Positions 25,984 to 34,233 of a DNA stretch of 64,000 nucleotides are shown piece by piece. Below the pieces are notes generated by a model. That model searched no databases. It was given only the letters and a program-made list of their open reading frames with translations, and was not told the DNA's origin. Source of the stretch: Asaia bogorensis NBRC 16594 (GTDB lineage: Bacteria > Pseudomonadota > Alphaproteobacteria > Acetobacterales > Acetobacteraceae); the NCBI RefSeq assembly GCF_001547995.1, contig NZ_AP014690.1, positions 1,857,001 to 1,921,000 of the forward strand, read 5' to 3'. The position numbers and the translations under genes were made by a program. The first letter of the stretch is position 1. Each line of letters opens with the position of its first letter.

Positions 25984-26547
25984 ATGCTTGCCAGCGCCCA
26001 GCATTTCCCCGCCCTTGTTCTGAATGCGGATTTTCGTCCGCTTTCATATTTCCCGCTATCGCTATGGTCCTGGCAGGAAAGCGTCAAGGCGGTGTTTCTC
26101 GACCGGGTTTCAGTCCTGAGTGAATACGACGATATCGAGGTCCATTCACCAAGCTGCGTCATGCGCGTGCCCAGCGTGATTGCGCTGAAGGAATATATCC
26201 CCACAGCGCGACGACCGGCTTTCACGCGGTTCAACGTTTTCCTGCGTGACAACTTCTCCTGCCAGTACTGCCACGACCGATTACCCACGCATGAGCTGAC
26301 CTTTGATCACGTTATCCCTCGTGCCAAAGGCGGCCGCACCACGTGGGAAAACGTTGTAACGGCGTGCAGCCCCTGCAATCTGATCAAAGGATCGAAACTT
26401 CCCGCCGAGATCGGCATGCACCCGCGCATCAGGCCTGTGCAGCCCTCGACACGGCGCCTGCAGGAGAATGGCCGTAGCTTTCCGCCAAACTACCTGCATG
26501 AAAGCTGGCGTGATTATCTGTACTGGGACAGCGAGCTGGAGGGCTGA
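25984..26547 (+). CDS. HNH endonuclease family protein
   Basis: The 187-residue protein carries the HNH core: FSCQYCHDRLPTHELTFDHVIPRAKGGRTTWENVVTACSPCN, where two CxxC pairs bind zinc and the DH-N-H residues form the nuclease site. The N-terminus PALVLNADFRPLSYFPLSLWSWQE is the widespread conserved proteobacterial form, which is chromosomal and not part of a restriction locus here. ATG 25984 has GAGG nine bases upstream, while ATG 25975 abuts the GAGG. The biological role is not established. Confidence 0.88.
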   Translation: MLASAQHFPALVLNADFRPLSYFPLSLWSWQESVKAVFLDRVSVLSEYDDIEVHSPSCVMRVPSVIALKEYIPTARRPAFTRFNVFLRDNFSCQYCHDRLPTHELTFDHVIPRAKGGRTTWENVVTACSPCNLIKGSKLPAEIGMHPRIRPVQPSTRRLQENGRSFPPNYLHESWRDYLYWDSELEG

Positions 26548-26559
26548 GTTTCGCCCTCC
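26538..26559. terminator. hairpin overlapping the HNH gene stop codon
   Basis: GGAGGGC at 26538-26544 pairs with GCCCTCC at 26553-26559 around an 8-nt loop that contains the stop codon. It lies between convergent genes; no T-run is present, so termination is tentative. Confidence 0.4.
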
Positions 26560-26574
26560 CTACCCGCTTCCCCC

Positions 26575-26925
26575 TCAGGGCGTGGGCGCAAAGACTGCCG
26601 CATAGAGCTCAGGCTTGAACCCAAGCGTCACCGCTCCGTCACGCATCAGAACAGGGCGCTTGATAACGGTCGGGTGCGCGAGCATCAGCGCCACAGCCTG
26701 AGCTTCCGTGCTGATCTGCTTGTCCGCCTCAGGCAGCTTGCGGAATGTCATCCCCGATTTGTTAAGCAGTTTCTCCCACCCAACAGCTTTAACCCAGTCC
26801 GCCAGTTCCTCAGCGCTCAGCCCATCCTTGCGCAGATCATGGTAGCGATAGGCGACACCCTCGGCATCCAGCCAGCGCCGCGCCTTGCGCACAGTGTCAC
26901 AGGTCGTGATTCCGTAGATGGTCAC
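26575..26925 (-). CDS. YffB/ArsC-family thioredoxin-fold protein
   Basis: The 116-residue product aligns by eye with E. coli YffB over its length: TIYGITTCDTVRKARRWL with the single reactive Cys, YRYHDLRKDGLSAEEL, and the C-terminal IKRPVLM. YffB has a glutathione-dependent thioredoxin-like fold and is not a proven arsenate reductase, and no ars genes are nearby. GTG 26925 has GGAG six bases upstream and is preferred to TTG 26937. Confidence 0.88.
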   Translation of the reverse strand: MTIYGITTCDTVRKARRWLDAEGVAYRYHDLRKDGLSAEELADWVKAVGWEKLLNKSGMTFRKLPEADKQISTEAQAVALMLAHPTVIKRPVLMRDGAVTLGFKPELYAAVFAPTP

Positions 26926-27055
26926 CCCTTGCTCCAATTACCCCTCCTCGTGAATGTCTAAACCCTACACTGGTCAGTCTCATACCATGAATGGCGGCGC
27001 TTACCGGTAATGTTCGACATGATCGCAAAGCCGATGATCGCCTCATTTTCGCCCC

Positions 27056-28996
27056 TCATGAGTACGGATCAAACCCACAGCCAAGCAAAAATCCGTAGAT
27101 TTCGTCATAGGCGTGCTCCGGCCTGGTGACATCCTCTGGGGAGCCTTCAGGAACAAAGATGATCATGCCTTGACGTGCTCTGGTGAGGAGAACCCGATAG
27201 GCATTCGCCACGTAGCGCTGTCTCGCAGAATCATTAACCCGCTGCCAACGAGTCCCTTTGAATTGGAAGCTCGTCCATGCGTGGCCTTCCCGGCGATAAT
27301 TGAGGTCCCAGCAAACGCAGGTCCAATCCAGCTCTAGCCCTTGAGTCTCGAATTCCGTGCCCACGTCCTCGAGCGCATCTGAAGATCGGACATCGTCGTG
27401 CGGCCCAAGAAACCAATGTTGCGGCTCAATCTTCGCTTTCACAAATAGCCCACAGGGCCGAAGTCTCACAGCGTTTGACGACGCCAGCAAACCGCTTCGC
27501 TCCTGCCCTCGTCGCTTAGCGCGGAGCCAACGCCGCGCAGCCTCTAAATCACGGGTCACCAAAAGCGGAAAACGAGTAAGCCCTTGTCTCACCTGCCGTG
27601 CACGCGCCGCGTCCCCGGCGACGACATACGATATGAATTCTGATAGCCGTTCAGCGCGGAACGATCGGATAGACGTCGATAAATGCAAAGGAGCAGCCAG
27701 CTCCTGATTATGCAATACGCTTTCATAGGTGAGTTCTGGGGAGAGATGGACCCGCCAATGGGGGAAAATCCCCTCAAGCGCGCGCAGCCACTCATCGATG
27801 CCTGCTTCGCCCGTGTTGATCTCTTGCCCGCTACCAACCAGGCAAACCACTACGCACCAATCTGGATGCCGATCCATGACCGAAAGGAGGAACGCAGGCT
27901 CTGACATTGAGAACCCCGGCTGCCCTCGTTTCTGCTGCATGAATTTTGATGTTTGCTCAAGGTCCCAGGCGCGCTGCGCCTCATCAAACACGACAACCTT
28001 TTCGGCAGGCGGTGAAACGCAATTCAAGGACTCGTCGCAAAAATGATGAATATTCTGAACAAAAGCTTCAGCGCGGCGGCGCTCCCGGACTTTGCTGCTG
28101 TCCTTGTTTTTTTCTTTCGCCGTTTTAACAGCATCAACCGTCAGGGCTTCCCGCAACACCTCGACCAATGGGCCGTTGCCCGACAAGAACACGGCATGTT
28201 CCTCAGCATGAGCGCGTTGACGATCGGTGGCCAGGTTAAGACCGGCCAATGTCTTACCTGATCCTGGTACCCCCGTGATGAAACAGATCATTTTGCGATG
28301 CTCGCGCTTCGCGTTTTCGATCACGCGCGCAACGTATTGAGCAGTCTGCGTCAGGTTTTCCGCACCGGCTTCCGAACGCGATATGCTGTGGACCGAATGA
28401 CCATGATATAGCGCCTGCGCGGCTTCAATAATCGTCGGTGTCGGCTGATAGCGACCGGCCTCCCATCTCAATGGGTCGATAGCAGCGGTCGTGTCTCGGT
28501 GGGAGATTTCTTGGATAGCCCGTTCGAGATCATTCTCGCCTAACGCGATGGGTTTCATCAGGCCGTCATCATCGAACCGATACTCAGGTGTCGAGGGTGC
28601 TTGCCACGATGTTGCTACCGCAATGGGAATGACGGGGAGAGTATGGCTCGTTTCGTGGAAGTTTTTAAGATCCAGCGCGTAGCCGTAAACTTGATCAAGA
28701 TCCCCGCGGCTTAGATATTTCGCGCCGATCTTATATTCGATCACGAATACGATGCCGTGGAGCAACAAAACCAAATCGGCCCGCCGCCCCATCCGAGGGA
28801 TGAGAAATTCCATAAAGGCGTGGGCCTCCGGAAACGCCTGAAGCAATCTCCGGAGATGTCCAATTTGATAGGTCCAAGCTCCCCGTTGTGTCTGCTCAAC
28901 GCTGAACGGCAATTTCGATGCCAGCCGACCAAGCAATGCCTCGTCGGACGCCGCCTCGAGCTCGGTTTTGTCGAGAGATAGATAAGCGCGTGCCAT
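27056..28996 (-). CDS. DUF2075-type SF1 helicase fused to an N-terminal PD-(D/E)XK nuclease-like domain
   Basis: The 646-residue product has two parts. Residues 68-111 contain PRMGRRADLVLLL, then VIEYK (Asp74, Glu87, Lys89) and DQVYGYALDLK, the layout of a PD-(D/E)XK nuclease core. Residues 242-249 form a Walker A (GVPGSGKT), 338-341 a DEAQ Walker B, and the C-terminus has YRVLLTRARQG, the last motif of SF1 helicases. DUF2075 proteins are often found in phage-defence or mobile contexts, but function here is inferred. ATG 28996 matches the usual N-terminus (RAYLSLD...); TTG 29086 would add 30 residues. GC is visibly lower than in neighbours, suggesting transfer. Confidence 0.85.
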   Translation of the reverse strand: MARAYLSLDKTELEAASDEALLGRLASKLPFSVEQTQRGAWTYQIGHLRRLLQAFPEAHAFMEFLIPRMGRRADLVLLLHGIVFVIEYKIGAKYLSRGDLDQVYGYALDLKNFHETSHTLPVIPIAVATSWQAPSTPEYRFDDDGLMKPIALGENDLERAIQEISHRDTTAAIDPLRWEAGRYQPTPTIIEAAQALYHGHSVHSISRSEAGAENLTQTAQYVARVIENAKREHRKMICFITGVPGSGKTLAGLNLATDRQRAHAEEHAVFLSGNGPLVEVLREALTVDAVKTAKEKNKDSSKVRERRRAEAFVQNIHHFCDESLNCVSPPAEKVVVFDEAQRAWDLEQTSKFMQQKRGQPGFSMSEPAFLLSVMDRHPDWCVVVCLVGSGQEINTGEAGIDEWLRALEGIFPHWRVHLSPELTYESVLHNQELAAPLHLSTSIRSFRAERLSEFISYVVAGDAARARQVRQGLTRFPLLVTRDLEAARRWLRAKRRGQERSGLLASSNAVRLRPCGLFVKAKIEPQHWFLGPHDDVRSSDALEDVGTEFETQGLELDWTCVCWDLNYRREGHAWTSFQFKGTRWQRVNDSARQRYVANAYRVLLTRARQGMIIFVPEGSPEDVTRPEHAYDEIYGFLLGCGFDPYS

Positions 28997-29106
28997 AAAT
29001 GCCCCAAGGCGATCAGCTATCGAGTAGTCGAGTTGAAAAGCCTGTTCTCGAGCCAAGCATCGTGCAAACAGAACTGCATGTGCCAAGGCCTAGCCTAATG
29101 CAAAAA

Positions 29107-29132
29107 GAGCGCCCCATCTGAACAGGGCGCTC
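29107..29132 (-). terminator. intrinsic terminator of guaA
   Basis: GAGCGCCC and GGGCGCTC form an 8-bp stem around a 10-nt loop; on the minus strand the stem is followed by five T. It separates guaA from the downstream nuclease-helicase gene, which therefore probably has its own promoter between 29000 and 29100. Confidence 0.88.
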
Positions 29133-29176
29133 CTTTCAATTTCGTCAGACCAGCGTGGTACCGAGACCGTAGAGGA

Positions 29177-30772
29177 TTACTCCCACTCAATCGTGCCCGG
29201 TGGCTTCGAGGTGATGTCGTAGGTGACGCGGTTGATGCCGCGCACTTCGTTGACGATGCGGCCCGCAACACGGTTAAGGAAGCCGAAATCGAAGGGGTAG
29301 ACCTCGGCCGTCATGCCGTCCGTGCTGGTTACGGCGCGCAGGGCACAGGCCTGGTCGTAGGTGCGGCCGTCACCCATTACGCCCACGGTGCGGACCGGAA
29401 GCAGCACAGCAAAGGCCTGCCAGATGGCGTCATAAAGCCCGGCATTGCGGATTTCTTCGAGATAGATCGAGTCCACCTTGCGCAGCAGATCGAGCTTTTC
29501 GCGATCGATTGCGCCCGGAATACGGATCGCAAGGCCCGGCCCAGGGAAGGGATGACGCCCGACAATGGCTTCTGGAATACCAAGCTCGCGACCCAGGGCG
29601 CGCACTTCGTCCTTAAACAACTCGCGCAGGGGCTCAACCAGCTTCATGTTCATGCGGTCAGGCAGACCGCCGACATTATGATGCGACTTGATCGTGACCG
29701 AAGGGCCGCCGGTGAAGCTGACGGACTCAATCACATCCGGATAAAGCGTGCCTTGCGCAAGGAACTGCGCGCCGCCCAGCTTGGTGGCCTCTTCCTCGAA
29801 CACCTCGATAAACAGACGCCCGATGGTCTTGCGCTTCACCTCCGGGTCCGTCACGCCAGCCAGGGCGTTCAGGAAGAGATCAGACGCATCGCGATGAACA
29901 AGGCTGATGTTGAAACGGCCACGGAAAGTCTTGACCACTTCATCTGCTTCGCCCGCGCGCAAAATGCCCGGATCGACGAAGATGCAGGTGAGCTGATCGC
30001 CAATGGCATCATGGATCAGCTTCGCCGCCACGGAGGAGTCAACGCCCCCTGACAGACCACAGATCACACGACCAGAGCCTACCTGCTCGCGGATACGGGC
30101 AATTTCGAGGTCGCGGAAGCCAGCCATGGTCCAGGTGCCTTTGCAACCGGCAACCTCATGCGTGAAGTTCTTGATAAGCGCGGCACCATGCGGGGTGTGC
30201 ACCACTTCCGGGTGGAACTGCACACCATACAGGCGACGCCCTTCATCGGCGATGATGGCAAACGGCGCCCCTTCAGACCATGCGACAGCGCGGAAACCGG
30301 GCGGAAGCGCCGTGACGCGATCACCGTGGCTCATCCAGACCTGCTCACGATGGCCGCGCGACCAGGCACCACGGAACAGAGCACAATCTTCGGCAATCTC
30401 GATGTGAGCCCGACCGAATTCACGGTGCTCATGGGTTTCGACCTTACCGCCAAGGCGCGCGCACATGGCCTGCTGGCCATAGCAGATGCCCAGCACGGGA
30501 ACGTTAAGGTCGAACACGACATCGGGGATCTGCGGTGCATTGTCGTCATGAACGCTGGCCGGGCTGCCAGAGAGGATGATGCCACGCGGGTGGAAACCGC
30601 GGATCTTCTCTTCTGTCGCGGTGAAAGGCCAGATTTCGCAATAGACGCCACTCTCACGCACACGGCGGGCAATGAGCTGCGTGACCTGACTGCCGAAATC
30701 GAGGATCAGGATACGATCTTCGTGAAGCTGCAGGTCAAGGTTATCGGCGTTTTGCGGGGCGGTGTCGGTCAT
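29177..30772 (-). CDS. guaA: GMP synthase (glutamine-hydrolysing)
   Basis: GuaA converts XMP to GMP with glutamine and ATP. The 531-residue product has the class I glutaminase domain ([12 protein letters not shown] with the nucleophile Cys, and [11 protein letters not shown]), the PP-loop [12 protein letters not shown] near residue 233, and the dimerisation domain ending in [11 protein letters not shown]. The C-terminus is intact, so nothing has disrupted it, although the 3' end of guaA is a known integration hotspot in other bacteria. Confidence 0.97.
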   Translation of the reverse strand: MTDTAPQNADNLDLQLHEDRILILDFGSQVTQLIARRVRESGVYCEIWPFTATEEKIRGFHPRGIILSGSPASVHDDNAPQIPDVVFDLNVPVLGICYGQQAMCARLGGKVETHEHREFGRAHIEIAEDCALFRGAWSRGHREQVWMSHGDRVTALPPGFRAVAWSEGAPFAIIADEGRRLYGVQFHPEVVHTPHGAALIKNFTHEVAGCKGTWTMAGFRDLEIARIREQVGSGRVICGLSGGVDSSVAAKLIHDAIGDQLTCIFVDPGILRAGEADEVVKTFRGRFNISLVHRDASDLFLNALAGVTDPEVKRKTIGRLFIEVFEEEATKLGGAQFLAQGTLYPDVIESVSFTGGPSVTIKSHHNVGGLPDRMNMKLVEPLRELFKDEVRALGRELGIPEAIVGRHPFPGPGLAIRIPGAIDREKLDLLRKVDSIYLEEIRNAGLYDAIWQAFAVLLPVRTVGVMGDGRTYDQACALRAVTSTDGMTAEVYPFDFGFLNRVAGRIVNEVRGINRVTYDITSKPPGTIEWE

Positions 30773-30905
30773 GGCGCTCTTTCAACACGTCGTGCATGGG
30801 CAAGTTCTGTGGGCATCGTATAGGATGTTCGTCGTGCATCGTCATCCCAAACGACGCGTTATGCCCGCCTAAATGTCACCATTCCTTCATTCAGACGAGA
30901 CCGAT

Positions 30906-31307
30906 ATGTCGCATTCCCGCTTCCGCCCCCTGCCCTGCGCGGCGCTCCTAGGTGTGATCGGGGCGCTTTCGGCCTGCTCCTCCCCCCAATCCCCGAGCAA
31001 GGACCCGGTCGGTCTCTGGACGGGAGCACTTGTCACCGATGAAGGAAGCTGCCCAACGAACACGGACTCGACCTTGCAGATTGGCAGTAAGGCCATCAGC
31101 TTCACGCCCGGTGATAACGCGCTCGTTCTCAAGGGTGTGCGTGGGGCGGACCCGCACCACTATCATGCGCAGCTTGATCTCAAGGATGCGCAGGGCAAAC
31201 CCTACAGCATCGTGTTCAATGGGTATCCTGTCGGCAATGCCGTCGGGGGCATCTACGGTTCGCCGACATGCCGCGCCCACATCGTCATGACCCGTCCAAA
31301 TCATTGA
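30906..31307 (+). CDS. putative lipoprotein of unknown function
   Basis: The 133-residue product starts with a signal peptide (CAALLGVIGALSAC) whose LSAC lipobox predicts lipidation at Cys24. The mature part holds GLWTGALVTDEGSCP and two further Cys (SCPTNTD and SPTCRAH) that could form a disulfide. No family was recognised. ATG 30906 is preferred over an ATG 33 bases upstream because it starts the signal directly. Confidence 0.75.
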   Translation: MSHSRFRPLPCAALLGVIGALSACSSPQSPSKDPVGLWTGALVTDEGSCPTNTDSTLQIGSKAISFTPGDNALVLKGVRGADPHHYHAQLDLKDAQGKPYSIVFNGYPVGNAVGGIYGSPTCRAHIVMTRPNH

Positions 31308-31330
31308 TTGAAAAAAATTCTTTTTCCCTC

Positions 31331-31359
31331 TTGCGGGGTCGGGAAACTCGCAGTAGAAC
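31331..31359 (+). promoter_or_regulatory. candidate promoter of the tandem tRNA-Arg genes
   Basis: TTGCGG (31331-31336) and TAGAAC (31354-31359) are separated by 17 bases and lie 12 bases before the first tRNA. Both are partial matches to the sigma-70 consensus (4/6 each), but position and spacing fit a stable-RNA promoter. Confidence 0.55.
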
Positions 31360-31371
31360 CCGCCCCACGAC

Positions 31372-31448
31372 GCACCCGTAGCTCAATTGGATAGAGCACC
31401 AGACTACGAATCTGGGGGTTAGAGGTTCGAGTCCTTTCGGGTGCGCCA
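31372..31448 (+). tRNA. tRNA-Arg (anticodon ACG), first copy
   Basis: The 77-nt gene folds into a full cloverleaf: acceptor GCACCCG/CGGGTGC, D arm with AGCTCAATTGGATAGAGC, anticodon stem CCAGA/TCTGG with loop CTACGAA (anticodon ACG at 31406-31408), and T arm with GGTTCGAGTCC. The CCA end is encoded. The A34 should be edited to inosine to read CGU, CGC and CGA codons. Confidence 0.97.
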
Positions 31449-31457
31449 GTATATATC

Positions 31458-31477
31458 GTGATCAGTCAGATGATCAC
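31458..31477 (+). repeat. inverted repeat in the spacer between the two tRNA-Arg genes
   Basis: GTGATCA and TGATCAC form a perfect 7-bp stem with a 6-nt GTCAGA loop inside the 32-nt spacer. It could serve as an RNase processing signal in a joint precursor or as a weak terminator. Confidence 0.6.
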
Positions 31478-31480
31478 TAC

Positions 31481-31557
31481 GCACCCGTAGCTCAATTGGA
31501 TAGAGCACCAGACTACGAATCTGGGGGTTAGAGGTTCGAGTCCTTTCGGGTGCGCCA
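31481..31557 (+). tRNA. tRNA-Arg (anticodon ACG), second copy
   Basis: This is base-for-base identical to the copy at 31372-31448, including the encoded CCA. Flanking sequences differ outside the 77 bases apart from a couple of upstream bases, so it is either a gene-sized duplication or an old pair kept identical by conversion. Confidence 0.97.
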
Positions 31558-31571
31558 TACTCCAATCAAAA

Positions 31572-32378
31572 TCAACGCCCGCCTGAAACCGTTAACACGG
31601 TGCCAGTGATATAACGTGCCTGATCCGATGCCAGAAAAAATACCGCATCGGCAATATCACTTGGCTCGGCAATCATTCCCATCGGTACAATCGCACTTGC
31701 CCGCCGGCGCATCTCGTCTGTGATATGAGCGGTACGGGTCAGGCCGGGCGCAACCGCGACCACCCGAAGCCCATCGGCTGCCACCTCATTCGATAATCCG
31801 ATCGTCAGGCTCTCGATTGCGCCTTCTGTCGTCGCCAGCGGCACATGCCCCGGCAAACCTCCAAGGCGCGCGGCGATGGATGAGATATTGACGATAACCC
31901 CACCCATGCCGCCAGCCTTGATGGACATATGGCGCACGGCCTCGGCACTCACGAGCATCGTGCCGAGTATATTCGTGTCGATTACCTCTTCGATCTCTGG
32001 CGGTGTCGCATCGGTCAGCGCGGTTGTTCGTCCCGGAATACCTGCATTATTGACCACGACACCTACACGCCCCAGCGTTTTGATGGTCTCGGCAAAAGCA
32101 CGAGCAATCGCATCCGCGCAGCGTATGTCGAGTTGCAGCGCCAAGACCGAGCACCCCGCCTGGGCAAGAGATTGCACCAGACCTTGCGCAGCCAGATGGT
32201 CATGGGCGTACGTGAAGGCCACGCGACGCCCGGCCAGTGCGAAGCGCCGGACAACCGCCAGACCAATGCCACGCGAGCCGCCTGTCACGAATACGGCGCC
32301 CGATACGGCGTCAGATTGATGGGAGTACTGTTCAGCAGCATCCGGAACACCCGGATCTGCCTGTTCGAGGTAGTCCAT
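31572..32378 (-). CDS. short-chain dehydrogenase-like protein lacking the YxxxK catalytic pair
   Basis: The 268-residue product is a clear SDR: cofactor loop TGGSRGIG at 32-39, NNAG at 110-113, NISS with the catalytic-position Ser near 166, and a conserved C-terminal VTGGR-type end (ITGTVLTVSGGR). Where close relatives read YAASK, this protein reads LATTE (residues 181-185), so the catalytic Tyr is Leu and the Lys is Glu. It probably cannot act as a normal NAD(P)-dependent oxidoreductase and may have a binding role. The codons are CTG and GAA, far from single-base errors. Confidence 0.88.
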   Translation of the reverse strand: MDYLEQADPGVPDAAEQYSHQSDAVSGAVFVTGGSRGIGLAVVRRFALAGRRVAFTYAHDHLAAQGLVQSLAQAGCSVLALQLDIRCADAIARAFAETIKTLGRVGVVVNNAGIPGRTTALTDATPPEIEEVIDTNILGTMLVSAEAVRHMSIKAGGMGGVIVNISSIAARLGGLPGHVPLATTEGAIESLTIGLSNEVAADGLRVVAVAPGLTRTAHITDEMRRRASAIVPMGMIAEPSDIADAVFFLASDQARYITGTVLTVSGGR

Positions 32379-32487
32379 TACGAGATCCCGTTATTGTTTT
32401 TATTGTTCGGGATTGCCTTAGCGGCATGAAAATGAGCGGTTTTTCCGTCCGCTCATGCCTAATGTGTTGGTGACGGCGGCGCTGGCC

Positions 32488-32892
32488 TCAGTGCACCAAC
32501 TGCGCCAACGCCGCACAGACGTCGCTCTCAAGAAAAGGCTTGGAAACGAAGAGGCTGCGCGGCGGCAATGAAAAGCTGTCCGGCGCCCTGCGGCCCGAGG
32601 TCAGGACAAACGCCACATCCGGACGTGTCCTCGACAAATGATGACCAAGATCGAGTCCAGTCATCGTGCTCGGCATCTCGAAATCGGAAAATACAGCGCG
32701 GATCTGGGGGTTCTTGCACAGCACTGCAAGCGCTTCGTCGGCGTCTTCGGCGGAGATCACGTTGTAACCTGCCTGCTCGATCATTTCCGAAACATAAAGA
32801 CGCAGCAAGACCTGATCCTCAACAACCAGAACGGTCGGGGCAGCGCCGCCCTGCAAAGCATTGACAGATTTCAGGGATGAACTCGCGAACAT
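32488..32892 (-). CDS. stand-alone response-regulator receiver domain
   Basis: The 134-residue protein is a CheY-like receiver with no output domain. Acidic pair Glu25-Asp26, phosphoacceptor Asp70 in VFSDFEMP, Thr98-Ser99 in LTSG and Lys118 in SKPF are all present, so phosphorylation should work. No sensor kinase is encoded nearby. It may signal by protein binding, as do the single-domain regulators of alphaproteobacterial general stress or motility pathways. Confidence 0.9.
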   Translation of the reverse strand: MFASSSLKSVNALQGGAAPTVLVVEDQVLLRLYVSEMIEQAGYNVISAEDADEALAVLCKNPQIRAVFSDFEMPSTMTGLDLGHHLSRTRPDVAFVLTSGRRAPDSFSLPPRSLFVSKPFLESDVCAALAQLVH

Positions 32893-32970
32893 GATTGCTA
32901 CGTCTCCTGAGAGCCTTGAGCCATATCAACGAGAATTGAGGGCTTTGGTTTTCAGGATGACAGTCGTGTT

Positions 32971-33741
32971 CTACCTAACAGTTTTGTTAACAATCAATTC
33001 GTTAGCGAAACCGGCTGCCGTGCCCCCCTGTCCTTCATGTGCCGTGACATCAATACCGGCAATGGCCCAGCCGGTCCCCTCACGAATCAACAGCGGCGCG
33101 CCACTTGCTCCATGGGTCGCAGCACAATCGTGGTCGATCAACTGGCCTCGCACTCGAATCACATGGCAGTCCATGTCACCCATGGCAAGTTCCATGCGGT
33201 CTTGCTGATACCCGGCCAGCATCGCAGTCTGACCAGCGGTTGCCGCCACGATCGGCAGCAGATCCTGCGATTTCATGAGAGGCTGATCCAGTATGACGGT
33301 CGCATGATCGGCCTGGCTGGTGCGTAGCGGGTGAAACGGATCATAGGCTGGGGGAATGATGAACTTTACCCCTCGCGCCGTGGCCCGCCACGCTCCTGTG
33401 TCATAACCGAGCATGAAATGCACACTGGAAGGCTGCACGAAATTGGCAGCCTCATCACGCCACAGGCAATGAGCCGCTGTCATGATGACAGAGGGTGCAA
33501 CGAGAAATCCGGTGCATTTCACACCGAGTTCGGTCTGCACACGTCCCAGAATACGCCAGGGCGTCCGGTTGACATCAACAACATGTCGCATGCCCGAACC
33601 GACACCCACCAAGGGGGATTTCTGCGGTCCTGCCGCCAAGGCCGCCCCCGGCGAAATACAGGCCAGTGCAGCAAGAGCGACACTCGCGAACAGCGTGCCG
33701 CAAACCCTGTGACGCGCCACCCACCCTGTTGCGGCCTTCAT
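32971..33741 (-). CDS. secreted trypsin-like (V8/glutamyl-endopeptidase-type) serine protease
   Basis: A signal peptide (FASVALAALACISPGAALAAG) directs the 256-residue protein out of the cytosol. The triad is His91 in MTAAHCLW, Asp145 in QADHATVIL and Ser213 in THGASGAPLL. The pattern VKCTGFLVAPSVIMTAAHCL and its disulfide-capable Cys resemble the bacterial V8-like group. The start overlaps the cdd stop by four bases, so the two are translationally coupled although their functions look unrelated. Confidence 0.9.
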   Translation of the reverse strand: MKAATGWVARHRVCGTLFASVALAALACISPGAALAAGPQKSPLVGVGSGMRHVVDVNRTPWRILGRVQTELGVKCTGFLVAPSVIMTAAHCLWRDEAANFVQPSSVHFMLGYDTGAWRATARGVKFIIPPAYDPFHPLRTSQADHATVILDQPLMKSQDLLPIVAATAGQTAMLAGYQQDRMELAMGDMDCHVIRVRGQLIDHDCAATHGASGAPLLIREGTGWAIAGIDVTAHEGQGGTAAGFANELIVNKTVR

Positions 33742-34166
33742 GACACTGCTCCGCCTGACACCTCATCCGTGCTCTGCGCAAGATGATCGGGCCCGAAAGA
33801 CCACGGAAGCAGGGCTTCAAGCGTTGTCTCAAGCAGAGGCTTACCTTCCGTGTTGACGATCTTGATGGCCAGATCCGGCGCGCCAAATTCGCGCAATCTC
33901 TGGCGACAGCCTCCGCATGGGGTGCAGGGCGCTTCACCCGACCCGACAATCACGATCTCGTCGATCCGGCGCCCACCGGCCATGACCATTGCGGCAATCG
34001 CCCCCGCCTCCGCACAACTTCCTTGGGGATAGGCTGCGTTTTCCACATTACACCCGGCATGGATCGCCCCCTCACAGCGCAGCGCAGCCCCGACATGGAA
34101 TCGCGAATAGGGTGCATAGGCTCGCTTGCGCGCGGCCAGGGCCGCCTCGATCAGGTCCCTGCTCAT
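33738..34166 (-). CDS. cdd: cytidine deaminase
   Basis: Cdd deaminates cytidine and deoxycytidine for pyrimidine salvage. The 142-residue product has AYAPYSRFHVGAAL, the catalytic CNVENAAYPQGSCAEAGAI with Glu, and the second zinc-Cys pair PCTPCGGCRQRLREF, as in the small tetrameric class. ATG 34166 has a GAAGGA Shine-Dalgarno; the frame stays open to 34442 but antisense to lysA. It is divergent from lysA. Confidence 0.95.
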   Translation of the reverse strand: MSRDLIEAALAARKRAYAPYSRFHVGAALRCEGAIHAGCNVENAAYPQGSCAEAGAIAAMVMAGGRRIDEIVIVGSGEAPCTPCGGCRQRLREFGAPDLAIKIVNTEGKPLLETTLEALLPWSFGPDHLAQSTDEVSGGAVS

Positions 34167-34233
34167 CAAATATCCTTCTCCCTTGCATAATCGCGGCTTG
34201 GAAGCCGCAGATTGCCCTTGTAGTCTGTCATTC

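Noticed and set aside
26938-27055. Possible insertion-sequence or attachment-site remnant next to the nuclease-helicase gene
   Set aside because: No inverted repeat, transposase motif or copy of the guaA 3' end was found in this stretch.
30158-30823. Plus-strand frame of 221 codons opposite guaA
   Set aside because: It lies fully antisense to the GuaA glutaminase domain and shows no signal, motif or start context.
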